Source: Haloarcula mannanilytica
Lineage (GTDB): Archaea; Halobacteriota; Halobacteria; Halobacteriales; Haloarculaceae
Assembly (NCBI RefSeq): GCF_005406125.1
Contig: NZ_BIXZ01000001.1
Location: 1,054,001-1,118,000 of the forward strand
Direction: 5' to 3'
DNA length: 64,000 nt
Notes under the pieces: model-generated
Seen by the model: the letters and a program-made list of their open reading frames with translations, nothing else
Databases searched by the model: none
What the model was told of the DNA's origin: nothing
Part shown: positions 43,974-52,789 of the stretch, piece by piece
How positions within the stretch are numbered: the stretch's first letter is position 1
How the letters are laid out: each line of letters begins with the position of its first letter
Program-made: the position numbers and the translations under genes

Positions 43974-44204
43974 TCAGTCCATCGCGATATACGTCTGCGT
44001 GGTTTCGACGCCCTGAATTTCCTGAATGTGTGTCGCCGCGACATCCTTGACTTCGGCGGGCGTCTCGACCTCGACTTTCGCGATGAAGTCGACATCGCCG
44101 GCGACGATGTGGGCCTCGACGACGCCGTCGACGGCTTCGATATCGTCTTTCAGACGGTCCGCATCACCAGTGTGGGCTTTGACCATAACGTAGGCAATGA
44201 CCAT
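43974..44204 (-). CDS. Stand-alone Lrp/AsnC RAM-domain protein
   Basis: 76 residues, a RAM (regulation of amino acid metabolism) ligand-binding domain with no DNA-binding helix: VIAYVMVKAHTGDADRLKDDI, GVVEAHIVAGDVDFIAKVEV and the final TTQTYIAMD. RAM domains bind amino acids and oligomerise. It starts 2 bases after the stop of the TrkA gene and so forms one operon with it; a second RAM protein is divergently encoded on the other side of trkA. A small-molecule sensor that regulates K+ uptake is an attractive but unproven idea. Confidence 0.8.
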   Translation of the reverse strand: MVIAYVMVKAHTGDADRLKDDIEAVDGVVEAHIVAGDVDFIAKVEVETPAEVKDVAATHIQEIQGVETTQTYIAMD

Positions 44205-44206
44205 GT

Positions 44207-44893
44207 TCAGGCACCTCCGAGCGCGGTCGCGCGACCAGATTCGCCGACGACGATGCTACGGACATCGGAGAGCGTTCCGAAGTCCGCGAGTATCACGACC
44301 CGGTCGCCTGCCTCTAGCGTTTCGTCGGGGTCGGGGATAGCGAGCGGGGCCTCGCCTTTCCCGTGGGCCATGAGCCGGGAGTCCGACGGGAGTTCCAGTT
44401 CCGATAGCGAGTACCCTTCCATCGGCGATTGCTCCTGAATCGTGAACTCTACGAGCTGGAGGTTCTGTGCAATGTCGGCGACTGCACGGATGTTCCCGCC
44501 CAGCAGCGCGTTCTTCGCGGCGATAGCACCCAGACGTTCCGGGTAAATGACCTCGTCAACGTCGGAGGCGTATCGTCGGTAAATCTCCTCGCGGTAGTCC
44601 TCGTCGATGCGCATGACGGTTCGACAACCGTGTTCCTTGGCGATCATACAGGCCACGAAGTTGTCGTTCAGATCGCCGGTGAGCGCGCCGAGCGCGTCGG
44701 CAGCTTCGAGGTCGGCGTTGCCGAGTGTCTCCTCGATAGCGCCGTCGCCCGCGATCACCTCGAACCCGGCGGTCCGTGCGCGCTCAACCGCGTTCTCATC
44801 GCGCTCGATGAGGACAACTTCGTGGCCGCTCTCTTGCAGGACGCGAGCCGTCCGCAATCCGACACGACCTGCACCCACGATAACGAATCGCAT
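44207..44893 (-). CDS. trkA: TrkA-type K+ transport regulatory protein
   Basis: 228 residues with a TrkA-N (RCK) Rossmann domain (GAGRVG at 7-12; acidic ribose-binding E at the end of the second strand) and TrkA-C domain (about 140-220). It binds NAD(H) or ATP and gates a TrkH-type potassium channel, which is not encoded in the window. Co-transcribed with the RAM protein that follows. ATG at 44893 gives the usual MRFVIVGAG start. Confidence 0.88.
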   Translation of the reverse strand: MRFVIVGAGRVGLRTARVLQESGHEVVLIERDENAVERARTAGFEVIAGDGAIEETLGNADLEAADALGALTGDLNDNFVACMIAKEHGCRTVMRIDEDYREEIYRRYASDVDEVIYPERLGAIAAKNALLGGNIRAVADIAQNLQLVEFTIQEQSPMEGYSLSELELPSDSRLMAHGKGEAPLAIPDPDETLEAGDRVVILADFGTLSDVRSIVVGESGRATALGGA

Positions 44894-45033
44894 ACACACC
44901 CCTATGGGACGGGGGTGAATAAAAGTACCCACCCGGTGGAACCACCGGACATCTTGACCCTCATATCAAACAATAGAGGCGTTGTTTTCTCATGGCGGAA
45001 ACCTTTTCGTGTTATGATACGACATACCACAAT

Positions 45034-45264
45034 ATGGTTACCGCGTTTATTATGATCAAGACGGCCGCCGGGAAATCCGAAGACCTCCTCGCAGCGGTTC
45101 GTGATTCCGAGGGGATAACCGAGGCACACATCGTCGCCGGCCAGTACGACATCATCGCCGAGGCGACGGGCACGGAAGTGTACGACATCATGCAGTCCGT
45201 CGCCAATCGGGTTCGGGGTCTCGACGGCGTCGCCGATACGCGGACGTACATCTGTCTGGAGTAG
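45034..45264 (+). CDS. Stand-alone Lrp/AsnC RAM-domain protein
   Basis: 76 residues, another RAM domain: VTAFIMIKTAAGKSEDLLAAV, GITEAHIVAGQYDIIAEATG and ADTRTYICLE. It is a paralogue of the RAM protein on the other side of trkA (matching AHIVAG and T-x-TYI features) and is divergently transcribed from trkA. The start is the second in-frame ATG, giving the conserved length of 76; the first would add 14 residues. A TATA-like TTATGATACG region upstream. Confidence 0.8.
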   Translation: MVTAFIMIKTAAGKSEDLLAAVRDSEGITEAHIVAGQYDIIAEATGTEVYDIMQSVANRVRGLDGVADTRTYICLE

Positions 45265-45318
45265 CGTCCGCCTGCTGCGTTTCGACACGGCAAAGGGACT
45301 CCCCGACCAACGGGAGGT

Positions 45319-45639
45319 ATGGTCAGTGTCGTCGGTATCATCGGCCTGCTCGTCATCGTGCTGGTCAACAGTGCTGTGACGGCGCTCATGACGCGCTTTT
45401 TCCGCGTCCGCTTGCACACGCGATGGGGGAGTCTCGTCTACGCGATTCTGCTCTGTCCGGTAGTCATGGTCGTCATCCTCCTGATACTGAGCGGTGTATT
45501 CAGGCTCGGCGCGAACCTCGGGAGTCAGACGGCCGTCATCCTCGTGACAGTCATCATCCCGCTCGCCGTTGGCATCACGTTCGATTACTTCTGGATGCCG
45601 GCCCCCGACGAGGTCGAACTACCGGCGTCGATGGACTAA
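45319..45639 (+). CDS. Small membrane protein, three helices
   Basis: 106 residues with three hydrophobic helices (about 2-24, 38-61 and 70-92) and a short acidic end ([10 protein letters not shown]). A basic loop [11 protein letters not shown] lies between helices 1 and 2. It starts 54 bases after the RAM gene and could be co-transcribed. Its stop codon overlaps that of the convergent tmk gene. Function unknown. Confidence 0.65.
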   Translation: MVSVVGIIGLLVIVLVNSAVTALMTRFFRVRLHTRWGSLVYAILLCPVVMVVILLILSGVFRLGANLGSQTAVILVTVIIPLAVGITFDYFWMPAPDEVELPASMD

Positions 45640-46220
45640 ACTATCGCGTCCCGGACCCGTTCGTACACGGTGTCCGGGTCGGCCGTCGCGTCAACGCGAA
45701 CGAACCGCTCCGGGTCGGCTTCGATGAGTCGCTCGTAGTTGTCACGTACCGTGGCGAGGTAGTCGGCGGTCTCGAACTTGTTCGTCGCACCGCTTCGCTT
45801 CGCGGCGGTTTCGGGGTCGAGGTCAAGATAGACGGTCCGGTCCGGCGGTCGGGTCCAGGGGGCATGGACCTCACGGACGTACGACAGCGGATCGTCGAGC
45901 ATTTCGCTGTCCGCGAGTGTCGCCCCCTGATAGGCGTACCGGGAGTCGCTGTAGCGGTCGGAGACGACGAGCCGGTTCTCCTCAAGCGCCGGCCGAACTG
46001 TGTTCGAGAGATGCGCGGCGTGGTCGGCCGTGTAGAGGAACAGTTCGGCCAGCGAGTCCGCGTCATCGTCGTCGATGGACCGCTGGACAGCGTCCCCGTA
46101 CCAGGTGTCGGTCGGTTCGCGCGTGAACACGGTCTCATCGGGAACCATGTCGTCGCTCCGGAGCCGTTCCCACACGGTCGTCTTGCCGCTCCCGTCCAGA
46201 CCTTCGAGCGTGACGAGCAT
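45636..46220 (-). CDS. tmk: Thymidylate kinase
   Basis: 194 residues. Phosphate-binding loop GLDGSGKTT (7-15), the DRY/S motif region [17 protein letters not shown] and the lid-side region ([13 protein letters not shown]). It phosphorylates dTMP to dTDP for DNA synthesis. The ATG at 46220 begins [10 protein letters not shown], the standard start; longer N-terminus rejected. Its last bases overlap the convergent membrane-protein gene by 4. Confidence 0.95.
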   Translation of the reverse strand: MLVTLEGLDGSGKTTVWERLRSDDMVPDETVFTREPTDTWYGDAVQRSIDDDDADSLAELFLYTADHAAHLSNTVRPALEENRLVVSDRYSDSRYAYQGATLADSEMLDDPLSYVREVHAPWTRPPDRTVYLDLDPETAAKRSGATNKFETADYLATVRDNYERLIEADPERFVRVDATADPDTVYERVRDAIV

Positions 46221-46360
46221 ACCCCACAATCCGTGCGGGGGGACGTAAGCGCCCCGACCTGGGCAGTCCGTCCGACTGCTGACACAAGTAGCCGGACTGC
46301 GGGCCGGTCGGCGGAGCAATTACGCCCACCTTTACGGGTCTACCGCCCGTACTGGACTCT

Positions 46361-47260
46361 ATGGATGTACTTGTCGTCGGCGGGACTGGATTCATCGGGC
46401 AGCACCTGTGCCGCGAACTCGACGAGCGGGGCCACGCTGTCACTGCACTGTCTCGGTCGCCGGGCGACGCGACGCTTCCCGACGGTGTCGAAACCGTTTC
46501 CGGAGACGTGACGGACTACGAAAGCATCGAGAGCGCGTTCGAGGGCCAGGACGCGGTGTATTATCTGGTCGCACTGTCACCCCTGTTCAAGCCGGACGGC
46601 GGCGACACGATGCACGAGCGAATCCACCTCGGCGGGACCGAAAACAGCGTCCAGGCCGCGGAAGAACACGGCGTCGAGCGGTTCGTACAGTTGAGCGCGC
46701 TGGGTGCGGACCCCGACGGTGACACGCATTACATCCGGTCGAAGGGCCGGGCCGAGCAGGTCGTCACACAGTCCTCGCTGGACTGGACCATCTTCCGGCC
46801 GTCGGTCGTCTTCGGCGAGGGCGGGGAGTTCGTCTCCTTCACGAAGCGCCTCAAGGGGATGTTCGCGCCCGGCGTCCCGCTGTATCCGCTCCCCGGCGGC
46901 GGCAAACAGACGACGTTCCAGCCGATCTGGGTCGGCGACCTCGTGCCGATGCTGGTCGACAGTATCGAGTCCGATGCACACGTCGGCGAGACCTACGAGA
47001 TCGGTGGCCCGGAGGTGCTGACGCTCAGAGACGTGACCAATCAAGTGTACGAGGCGGAGGGGCGTTCGGTGAGCATCGTGCCGCTCCCGATGCCACTGGC
47101 AAAGGTCGGCCTTTCGGTCCTCGGCAGCATCGGCTTTCCGATGGGGACAGACCAGTACCGGTCACTCAAGTTCGATAACAGCCCATCGGCGAACGAAATC
47201 GACGCGTTCGGGGTCAGTAGTGACTCTTTAACGACACTCAGCGGATACCTCCGCGGATAA
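46361..47260 (+). CDS. NAD(P)H-binding SDR of the complex I NDUFA9 subunit type
   Basis: 299 residues, atypical short-chain dehydrogenase with the N-terminal dinucleotide loop VGGTGFIGQHL (6-16), no catalytic Tyr-x3-Lys in the normal place. The features SALGADPDGDTHYIRSKGRAEQVV and FRPSVVFGEGGEF match the NDUFA9/TMEM-like (mycofactocin-associated-type) NAD(P)-binding proteins. In haloarchaea they may assist respiratory complex assembly or act on quinones; no nuo genes are nearby. Role uncertain. Confidence 0.8.
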   Translation: MDVLVVGGTGFIGQHLCRELDERGHAVTALSRSPGDATLPDGVETVSGDVTDYESIESAFEGQDAVYYLVALSPLFKPDGGDTMHERIHLGGTENSVQAAEEHGVERFVQLSALGADPDGDTHYIRSKGRAEQVVTQSSLDWTIFRPSVVFGEGGEFVSFTKRLKGMFAPGVPLYPLPGGGKQTTFQPIWVGDLVPMLVDSIESDAHVGETYEIGGPEVLTLRDVTNQVYEAEGRSVSIVPLPMPLAKVGLSVLGSIGFPMGTDQYRSLKFDNSPSANEIDAFGVSSDSLTTLSGYLRG

Positions 47261-47397
47261 GCCACGGGAGTAGTCACCCCCTATAGACCCCGGTGTCAGA
47301 CAGTATTAATTTTCAAGTGTGAGTTTCACGGCTGAGAGTTGGGCAAAACACTTATACTCGCTATCGCTCTTTGACCCTTTAAGCGGAGAACCATATA

Positions 47398-48579
47398 ATG
47401 AAACTGGCGATGATCGGCTTCGGGCAGGCCGGTGGCAAAATTGTGGACAAATTCCTCGAGTACGACAAGGAGACCGGCTCGGGGATTGTCCGCTCAGCTG
47501 TTGCAGTCAACACAGCAAAAGCAGACCTGCTTGGGCTAGAACACATTCCGGAAGAGAATAGAGTGCTTATCGGCCAGGCCCGCGTCAAGGGCCACGGCGT
47601 CGGCGCAGACAACGAACTCGGCGCGGAAATCGCCGAAGAGGACATCGACGAGGTGCAGGGTGCGATCGACAACATCCCCGTCCACGAAGTCGACGCCTTC
47701 CTCATCGTCGCCGGGCTCGGCGGCGGGACGGGGTCGGGCGGGTCGCCGGTCGTCGCGAAACACCTCAAGCGCATCTACACCGAACCGGTGTACGGCCTGG
47801 GCGTGCTGCCGGGCAGCGACGAGGGTGGCATCTACACTCTCAACGCCGCTCGCTCGTTCCAGACGTTCGTGCGCGAGGTGGACAACCTGATGGTGTTCGA
47901 CAACGACGCCTGGCGACAGACCGGCGAGTCCGTCGAGGGCGGCTACGACCACATCAACGAGGAGATCGTCCGGCGTTTCGGCGTGCTGTTCGGGGCCGGC
48001 GAGATCGAGGCCGGCGACAACGTCGCCGAGAGCGTCGTCGACTCCTCCGAGATCATCAACACGCTCGACGGCGGCGGCGTGTCTACCGTCGGCTACGCCT
48101 CCGAGGATGTAGAAGTCTCCTCGGGCGGCGGGGGCCTGCTCTCGCGGTTCAAGGGCGACGACTCCTCTGACGACGGGATGGACACGGCAAACACGACGAA
48201 CCGGATTACATCGCTCGTCCGGAAAGCCGCACTCGGTCGGCTCACGCTCCCCTGCGAGATCGAGGGCGCGGAGCGCGCGCTACTGGTAATGGCCGGGCCG
48301 CCGAAGCATCTGAACCGGAAGGGAATCGAACGCGGCCGGAAGTGGCTCGAGGAGCAGACCGGCTCGATGGAGGTCCGCGGTGGCGACTATCCGACCAACG
48401 CCCCGAAGGTGGCCGCATCTATCCTGCTGGCCGGCGTCCACAATGTTCCACGCATCAAGGAACTCCAGCAGGTCGCCATCGAGGCCCAGGACAACATCGA
48501 CGACATCCGTGACCAAAGCGAAGATAACTTAGAGGACTTGGTCGAAGACGACGAAGATGAACTTGATCCGTTGTTCTAA
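47398..48579 (+). CDS. cetZ1: CetZ1, tubulin-like cytoskeletal GTPase
   Basis: 393 residues; N-terminus MKLAMIGFGQAGGKIVD, GTP-binding GGGTGSG at 108-114, and RVKGHGVGADNELGAE typical of CetZ1, which is needed for rod shape and motility in haloarchaea. A Gly/Ser-rich insertion (GGGGLLSRFKGDDSSDDG near 242-259) is a surface loop. The acidic end DEDELDPLF matches the tail type of the other CetZ here. A GGAG before the ATG could serve as ribosome-binding site, with TATA-like TTTAAG and ACTTATA upstream. The next gene overlaps its end by 23 bases. Confidence 0.93.
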   Translation: MKLAMIGFGQAGGKIVDKFLEYDKETGSGIVRSAVAVNTAKADLLGLEHIPEENRVLIGQARVKGHGVGADNELGAEIAEEDIDEVQGAIDNIPVHEVDAFLIVAGLGGGTGSGGSPVVAKHLKRIYTEPVYGLGVLPGSDEGGIYTLNAARSFQTFVREVDNLMVFDNDAWRQTGESVEGGYDHINEEIVRRFGVLFGAGEIEAGDNVAESVVDSSEIINTLDGGGVSTVGYASEDVEVSSGGGGLLSRFKGDDSSDDGMDTANTTNRITSLVRKAALGRLTLPCEIEGAERALLVMAGPPKHLNRKGIERGRKWLEEQTGSMEVRGGDYPTNAPKVAASILLAGVHNVPRIKELQQVAIEAQDNIDDIRDQSEDNLEDLVEDDEDELDPLF

Positions 48580-49333
48580 CAAGACCGCCGCACTCCTCTG
48601 TGTTGTCGCGTTGCTCGCGACTGCCGGCACAGCGAGTGCGTTCTCTGTCTCTGCCGACGGGGTCCCGAGCGAGACCGCCGTCGACGAAGAGGTATCTGTG
48701 ACGTACACCATCGACGACCCGTTCACCGATGCGCCAAACGAGTGGACGCTCTCCGGGTCGACCGAACTCCAGAACGTCAGCTGGACAGTCACTGTGTTGC
48801 GCGCGGGCGACCAGGTGGACCAGGAGACCTACGGTGACCAGTCCTTCGAGCAGGACCTCAACATCGACAACAACGGGGATCAGGTTCGCATCGAACTCGT
48901 CGGAACGACGCCGGCGGTTTCGAACTACACCTACGACCCGGCACAGAGCTACCAGGTGGCCTCGCTCAGCCGGATCAGCGGGAACAACGAAGACGAGTTC
49001 CGCAACGACACCGCCCACCACTACACTGAAGAGAGTCAGGCGACCAGACAGGCGATCGACGACGCACAGGCTGCAATCGACGAAGCCGGTGGAAACGAGG
49101 AGGCCGAGGAGCTAATCAATAGCGCTATCTCCTCCTACGAGAACGAGAACTTCCAGAACGCCCAGGACCTCGCCGGCCAGGCACAGTCCCAGGCCGAACA
49201 GGCCCAGCAGAGCGCCCAGACCCAGCGGACACTGCTCATGGCCGGTGGCGCGCTCGTCGTCCTCCTGTTGCTGGTCGGGGGCGGCTACTACGCGTACACC
49301 CAGATGGGTGGTGACGACTACTCCAAGCTGTAA
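48557..49333 (+). CDS. Exported single-pass membrane protein next to cetZ1
   Basis: 258 residues: an N-terminal signal peptide (about 1-28, cleavage near TASAF), a beta-rich extracytoplasmic region (30-140), a Gln/Ala-rich coiled-coil-like segment (about 150-225; AIDDAQAAIDEAGGNEEAEEL and QAQSQAEQAQQSAQ) and a C-terminal membrane helix (229-250) with short cytoplasmic tail. It overlaps cetZ1 by 23 bases and cofC by one base, so the three form one transcript and CetZ1 could be tethered to the membrane by it. Function is not known. Confidence 0.78.
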   Translation: MNLIRCSNKTAALLCVVALLATAGTASAFSVSADGVPSETAVDEEVSVTYTIDDPFTDAPNEWTLSGSTELQNVSWTVTVLRAGDQVDQETYGDQSFEQDLNIDNNGDQVRIELVGTTPAVSNYTYDPAQSYQVASLSRISGNNEDEFRNDTAHHYTEESQATRQAIDDAQAAIDEAGGNEEAEELINSAISSYENENFQNAQDLAGQAQSQAEQAQQSAQTQRTLLMAGGALVVLLLLVGGGYYAYTQMGGDDYSKL

Positions 49334-49956
49334 TGCGTCTCGTCGTCCCCGTCTCGGGGTCTGACCCCAAAACGCGGCTTACAACTGTTCTCTCACCTGA
49401 CGAGCGCCGTGGGTTTACTGAAGCGATGCTCGCCGATGTCGTTGACGCGGTGACAGCAGCGGGCCACGAACCCGACGTTATCTCGACGGCACCGCTTGAC
49501 TGTGCCGCGCCGGTCACTATCGACGACCGCGGACTCGACCCGCTCGTCAACGACTTGCTCACCGCAACAGTGACCGATGACGAGAGTGCTCTCGCCGTCG
49601 TGATGGCCGACCTTCCGCTCGTGACACAGGAAAGCATCGAGCGGTTGTTCACCCCCGACGCCGACGTGGTGCTGGCTCCGGGACTGGGCGGCGGGACGAA
49701 CGCCTTTGTCTGTCGGCACCCCGAATTCCGGGTCGACTACCACGGCGCGTCGATCCGGGATCACCGACGGATCGCACAGGAGGTGGGAGCCGAAACCGTA
49801 GAGGTCGATTCCCGGCGGCTCGCGACCGATATCGACGAGCCGGCTGACCTCGCGGAGGTCCTGCTGCACAGCGACGGCGCGGCCGCCGACTGGCTCGCCG
49901 ACGCCGGGTTCAGCCTGTCGCTCACAGACGGGCGTGTCACTGTCAGCCGCGAGTGA
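49333..49956 (+). CDS. cofC: 2-phospho-L-lactate guanylyltransferase CofC
   Basis: 207 residues. It activates phospholactate (or an equivalent) with GTP in coenzyme F420 synthesis. Nucleotidyltransferase signature: RLVVPVSGSDPKTRLTTVLSPDER-type start (visible as short motifs: VPVSG and KTRL), then VVMADLPLV with metal-binding Asp, and APGLGGGTNAFV. It begins on the last A of the upstream gene's TAA (1-base overlap) and is followed by cofG 12 bases later. Confidence 0.93.
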   Translation: MRLVVPVSGSDPKTRLTTVLSPDERRGFTEAMLADVVDAVTAAGHEPDVISTAPLDCAAPVTIDDRGLDPLVNDLLTATVTDDESALAVVMADLPLVTQESIERLFTPDADVVLAPGLGGGTNAFVCRHPEFRVDYHGASIRDHRRIAQEVGAETVEVDSRRLATDIDEPADLAEVLLHSDGAAADWLADAGFSLSLTDGRVTVSRE

Positions 49957-49968
49957 AGGTTTTTGTCT

Positions 49969-51096
49969 ATGGGGTGCAGACCCCGGGACGTGATACCCGG
50001 CACGGAGGCGTACGACATCGACATCGAGGTTCCGGACGCCGACATCGAGCGCCTGCTGTCGGTGATGCCAGAAGATGTCGAGGCCGCGCCCGCGCTGTCT
50101 TATTGTCGGAACGTGTTCCTGCCGCTGACGACCGCCTGCCGGTACACCTGCACCTACTGCACGTACTACGACCCGCCGGGGCAGGCCGAACTGATGGACC
50201 GCGAAGAGATCCGCGAGACCTGCCGCCGCGGGGCCGACGCTGGCTGTACCGAGGCGCTGTTCACCTTCGGCGACGACCCGGACGACCGCTACAGTGCGAT
50301 CCACAACCAGCTCGCCGAGTGGGGCCACGAGTCCATCCACGAGTACCTCCGAGAGGCCTGTGAAATCGCGCTGGAGGAGGGGCTGCTCCCGCATGCGAAT
50401 CCGGGCGACCAGACGCGGGAGCAGATGGCCCACGTCGCCGACCTGAACGCCTCGATGGGCGTGATGCTGGAGACGACTACGGAGGTCCAGGCTCACGGCG
50501 GCCCGCGGGCGAAGACCCCCGGCCAGCGGCTCAATACCCTTCGCGTAGCCGGTGAACTCGGCGTCCCGTTCACGACGGGCATCCTCGTCGGTATCGGCGA
50601 GGACTGGCACCACCGCGCCGAGAGCCTGCTCGCCATCCGCGAGATGCACGAGCGCTACGGCCACATTCAGGAAGTCATCGTCCAGCCCGTCGTCGAAAAC
50701 GAGCGCTGGCAGGGCGGCTCCCCCGACCTGGCGACGATGCGCCGGGTGACGGCGATGGCCCGCGCGGCGCTTCCCGAGGAGGTGTCGGTACAGGTCCCGC
50801 CAAATCTCGCACCCGCCCGGGACCTGACCGACTGTGGCATCGACGATCTGGGCGGTGTCTCTCCCGTCACTGTCGATCACATCAACCCCGAGTACGAATG
50901 GCCCGCCCTGCAGGAACTGACGGCCGTCGCCGAGGCCGCCGATGTGCCACTCCGCGAACGGTTACCGGTCTACGAGCGGTTCGTCGACGACGGCTGGCTC
51001 TCGAAGCCCATCGAGGCGGCTATCGAAGCTGAAGACGCCGCCGGCAAGCGATTCCGGTCGATACTGGGCCACGGCGAGAACCCGGTCAGCACGTGA
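49969..51096 (+). CDS. cofG: FO synthase subunit 1, CofG
   Basis: 375 residues, radical-SAM enzyme that with CofH makes FO (7,8-didemethyl-8-hydroxy-5-deazariboflavin), the chromophore of F420. The SAM iron-sulfur site is C57-x3-C61-x2-C64 (CRYTCTYC). Other motifs: LLPHANPGDQTREQM and VLVGIGEDWHHR-like segments. Start may also be GTG at 49990 (VIPGTEAYD), as often annotated. Same-strand operon with cofC; cofH is on the opposite strand beyond a terminator. Confidence 0.93.
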   Translation: MGCRPRDVIPGTEAYDIDIEVPDADIERLLSVMPEDVEAAPALSYCRNVFLPLTTACRYTCTYCTYYDPPGQAELMDREEIRETCRRGADAGCTEALFTFGDDPDDRYSAIHNQLAEWGHESIHEYLREACEIALEEGLLPHANPGDQTREQMAHVADLNASMGVMLETTTEVQAHGGPRAKTPGQRLNTLRVAGELGVPFTTGILVGIGEDWHHRAESLLAIREMHERYGHIQEVIVQPVVENERWQGGSPDLATMRRVTAMARAALPEEVSVQVPPNLAPARDLTDCGIDDLGGVSPVTVDHINPEYEWPALQELTAVAEAADVPLRERLPVYERFVDDGWLSKPIEAAIEAEDAAGKRFRSILGHGENPVST

Positions 51097-51164
51097 CAGT
51101 GGACCGCCACAACATGGTGCTTTGATATCGCAATGGGAGTGCTGTTTGGTAACAAGTAGCTATT

Positions 51165-51180
51165 GCCTAGTCCTCTAGGC
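51165..51180 (+). terminator. Hairpin in the cofG-cofH gap, weak terminator candidate
   Basis: GCCTAG-TCCT-CTAGGC, a 6-bp perfect stem, followed by the AT-rich TATATCTACATATAT. It lies about 70 bases after the cofG stop and may help end transcription; a T-run is weak. Confidence 0.35.
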
Positions 51181-51267
51181 TATATCTACATATATCGAGT
51201 CGACCAATATATATCATGCCTGGGGCGTGCCTCTGACAGCTATCCCGGGCCGAACTGTGCCGACCAC

Positions 51268-51300
51268 CCACGGCCTGCCCAGCCGTGGTTTTCCGCTTTT
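51268..51300 (+). terminator. Strong terminator behind cofG
   Basis: CCACGGC (51268-51274) pairs perfectly with GCCGTGG (51282-51288) around a 7-base loop and is followed by TTTTCCGCTTTT. The T-tract is on the + strand, so it serves the cetZ1-cofG transcript and not cofH, which ends just to the right. Confidence 0.65.
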
Positions 51301-51325
51301 GTACCAGTACAAATAGCGACCGCAG

Positions 51326-52678
51326 TCACTCGATCAGCGGTGTCCCGTCCGCTCTCGGACCGAGTTGCGGCCCGAGTACGTCGGCGTCGGAGTCGATGAC
51401 TCGGCGCTGTTCGTAGTCCGTCGAGCGCTCGACTGGCGTTCGTCCGATGGCGGTAATCATGTCGGCGTACTCCTGGAACGACCGGAACTCGCCGTAGTCG
51501 CCGCCGGCGCGCTTGGTGATTTCTTCGGAAAGAATTGTCCCCATGAAGTCGTCTGCGCCACAGGTGAGCATCTTCAGGCCCTGGGTGTCGCCGTATTTGA
51601 CCCAGGAAGACTGGATGTGATCGACGTTGTCGAGGAAGAGTCGGGAGACGGCGATGAGTAGTTCGTCCTCGTCGACCGTCGCGCCGGATTCGACCATGCC
51701 ACGCTCGTACAGCGGCGTCTCCTCGTGGACGAACGAGAGCGGAACGAACTCCGTGATTGCGCCGGTCCGGTCCTGTAGATCGCGGATGCGCTGCAGGTGC
51801 AGCGCGCGGTGGCGCTCGTTCTCGACGTGGCCGTACATCATCGTCGAGGTCATGTCGAGCCCGACCGACGCGGCCGCCTCCATCGCTTCGAGCCACTCGT
51901 CGGTGCGGATCTTCCCCGGGCAGATGACATCCCGCACCTCGTCGACGAGAATTTCGGCGGCCGTGCCGGGCACGCTGTCGAGGCCGGCGTCTTGCAGTCG
52001 GCTGAACACCTCCTCGTAGGACCAGTCGGTGCCCCGGCGGGCATGGTAGGCCTCCTCGGGGGTCATCGAGTGGACGTGGACGCCGCCGACGTTCATCGCG
52101 CTGAGTTGCTCGCAGTAGGTAGCCGGGTCTTTCTCGTACTCGCCGGGCGAGCGGTAGTTCAGGTCCCCGCGGTCGCTGGCTTCGAGAATCTCCCGGTGTT
52201 CGTCGTCCAGCGCGAGCGCGGGGTGGAGTCCCGACACCGAACAGACCTCGTAGATACCGCGGTCGAGGGCGTCCCGAACGATTTCGCGGGACTCGCTCGG
52301 CGTCTTCGTGAAGCCGCCGTGGTCCTCCTGATACTCGCTTCGGAACTGCTCGGAGCGGTCCTTGAAGTTACAGAACAGACAGCCCGTGTTGCAGGCCGTC
52401 GTGACGTTGTTGTTGAGGTTCGCGACGAAAGTGACCTCGTCGCCGACGACCTCGGCCCGGCGTCGGTCGGCCGCTTCGAGCACCTGTTCCTTCCGGCGGT
52501 GGTCGATGCTGTCCCGGTCGGTGCCCGTCGTGAAGAGTTCGACCGCGTCATCGACCGTCAGTCGCGTCCCGTCGCGCGCCTTGGCGAGCGCGTTCTCGAA
52601 GGACTGGTCGGTCGTCGGACGGTGGTCGAACTCGACGGTCCCGTCCGGTGTATCGACAGTCGCTGAGACATCCGGCAT
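51326..52678 (-). CDS. cofH: FO synthase subunit 2, CofH
   Basis: 450 residues, radical-SAM partner of CofG that joins 4-hydroxyphenyl-type unit from tyrosine to the pyrimidine. SAM cluster C96-x3-C100-x2-C103 (CNTGCLFC). Core YCEQLSAMNVGGVHVHSMTP and MYGHVENERHRALHL are typical. It is convergent with cofG, so the pair is not in one transcript. TATA-like TTTTGACCG upstream. Confidence 0.93.
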   Translation of the reverse strand: MPDVSATVDTPDGTVEFDHRPTTDQSFENALAKARDGTRLTVDDAVELFTTGTDRDSIDHRRKEQVLEAADRRRAEVVGDEVTFVANLNNNVTTACNTGCLFCNFKDRSEQFRSEYQEDHGGFTKTPSESREIVRDALDRGIYEVCSVSGLHPALALDDEHREILEASDRGDLNYRSPGEYEKDPATYCEQLSAMNVGGVHVHSMTPEEAYHARRGTDWSYEEVFSRLQDAGLDSVPGTAAEILVDEVRDVICPGKIRTDEWLEAMEAAASVGLDMTSTMMYGHVENERHRALHLQRIRDLQDRTGAITEFVPLSFVHEETPLYERGMVESGATVDEDELLIAVSRLFLDNVDHIQSSWVKYGDTQGLKMLTCGADDFMGTILSEEITKRAGGDYGEFRSFQEYADMITAIGRTPVERSTDYEQRRVIDSDADVLGPQLGPRADGTPLIE

Positions 52679-52789
52679 TGCTGGACAGGAGGGAAAGAAC
52701 GGTCAAAAGCGTATGGGTCCACACATGGCTCGCAAGGCCAGCAAGGTGGTGAGCAGCGACGGACGACCAAAGTGCTGGGCGGCCACCCG

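Noticed and set aside
49393-50880. 495-codon frame antisense to cofC and cofG
   Set aside because: Both sense genes have firm identities; the antisense frame is a GC-content effect.
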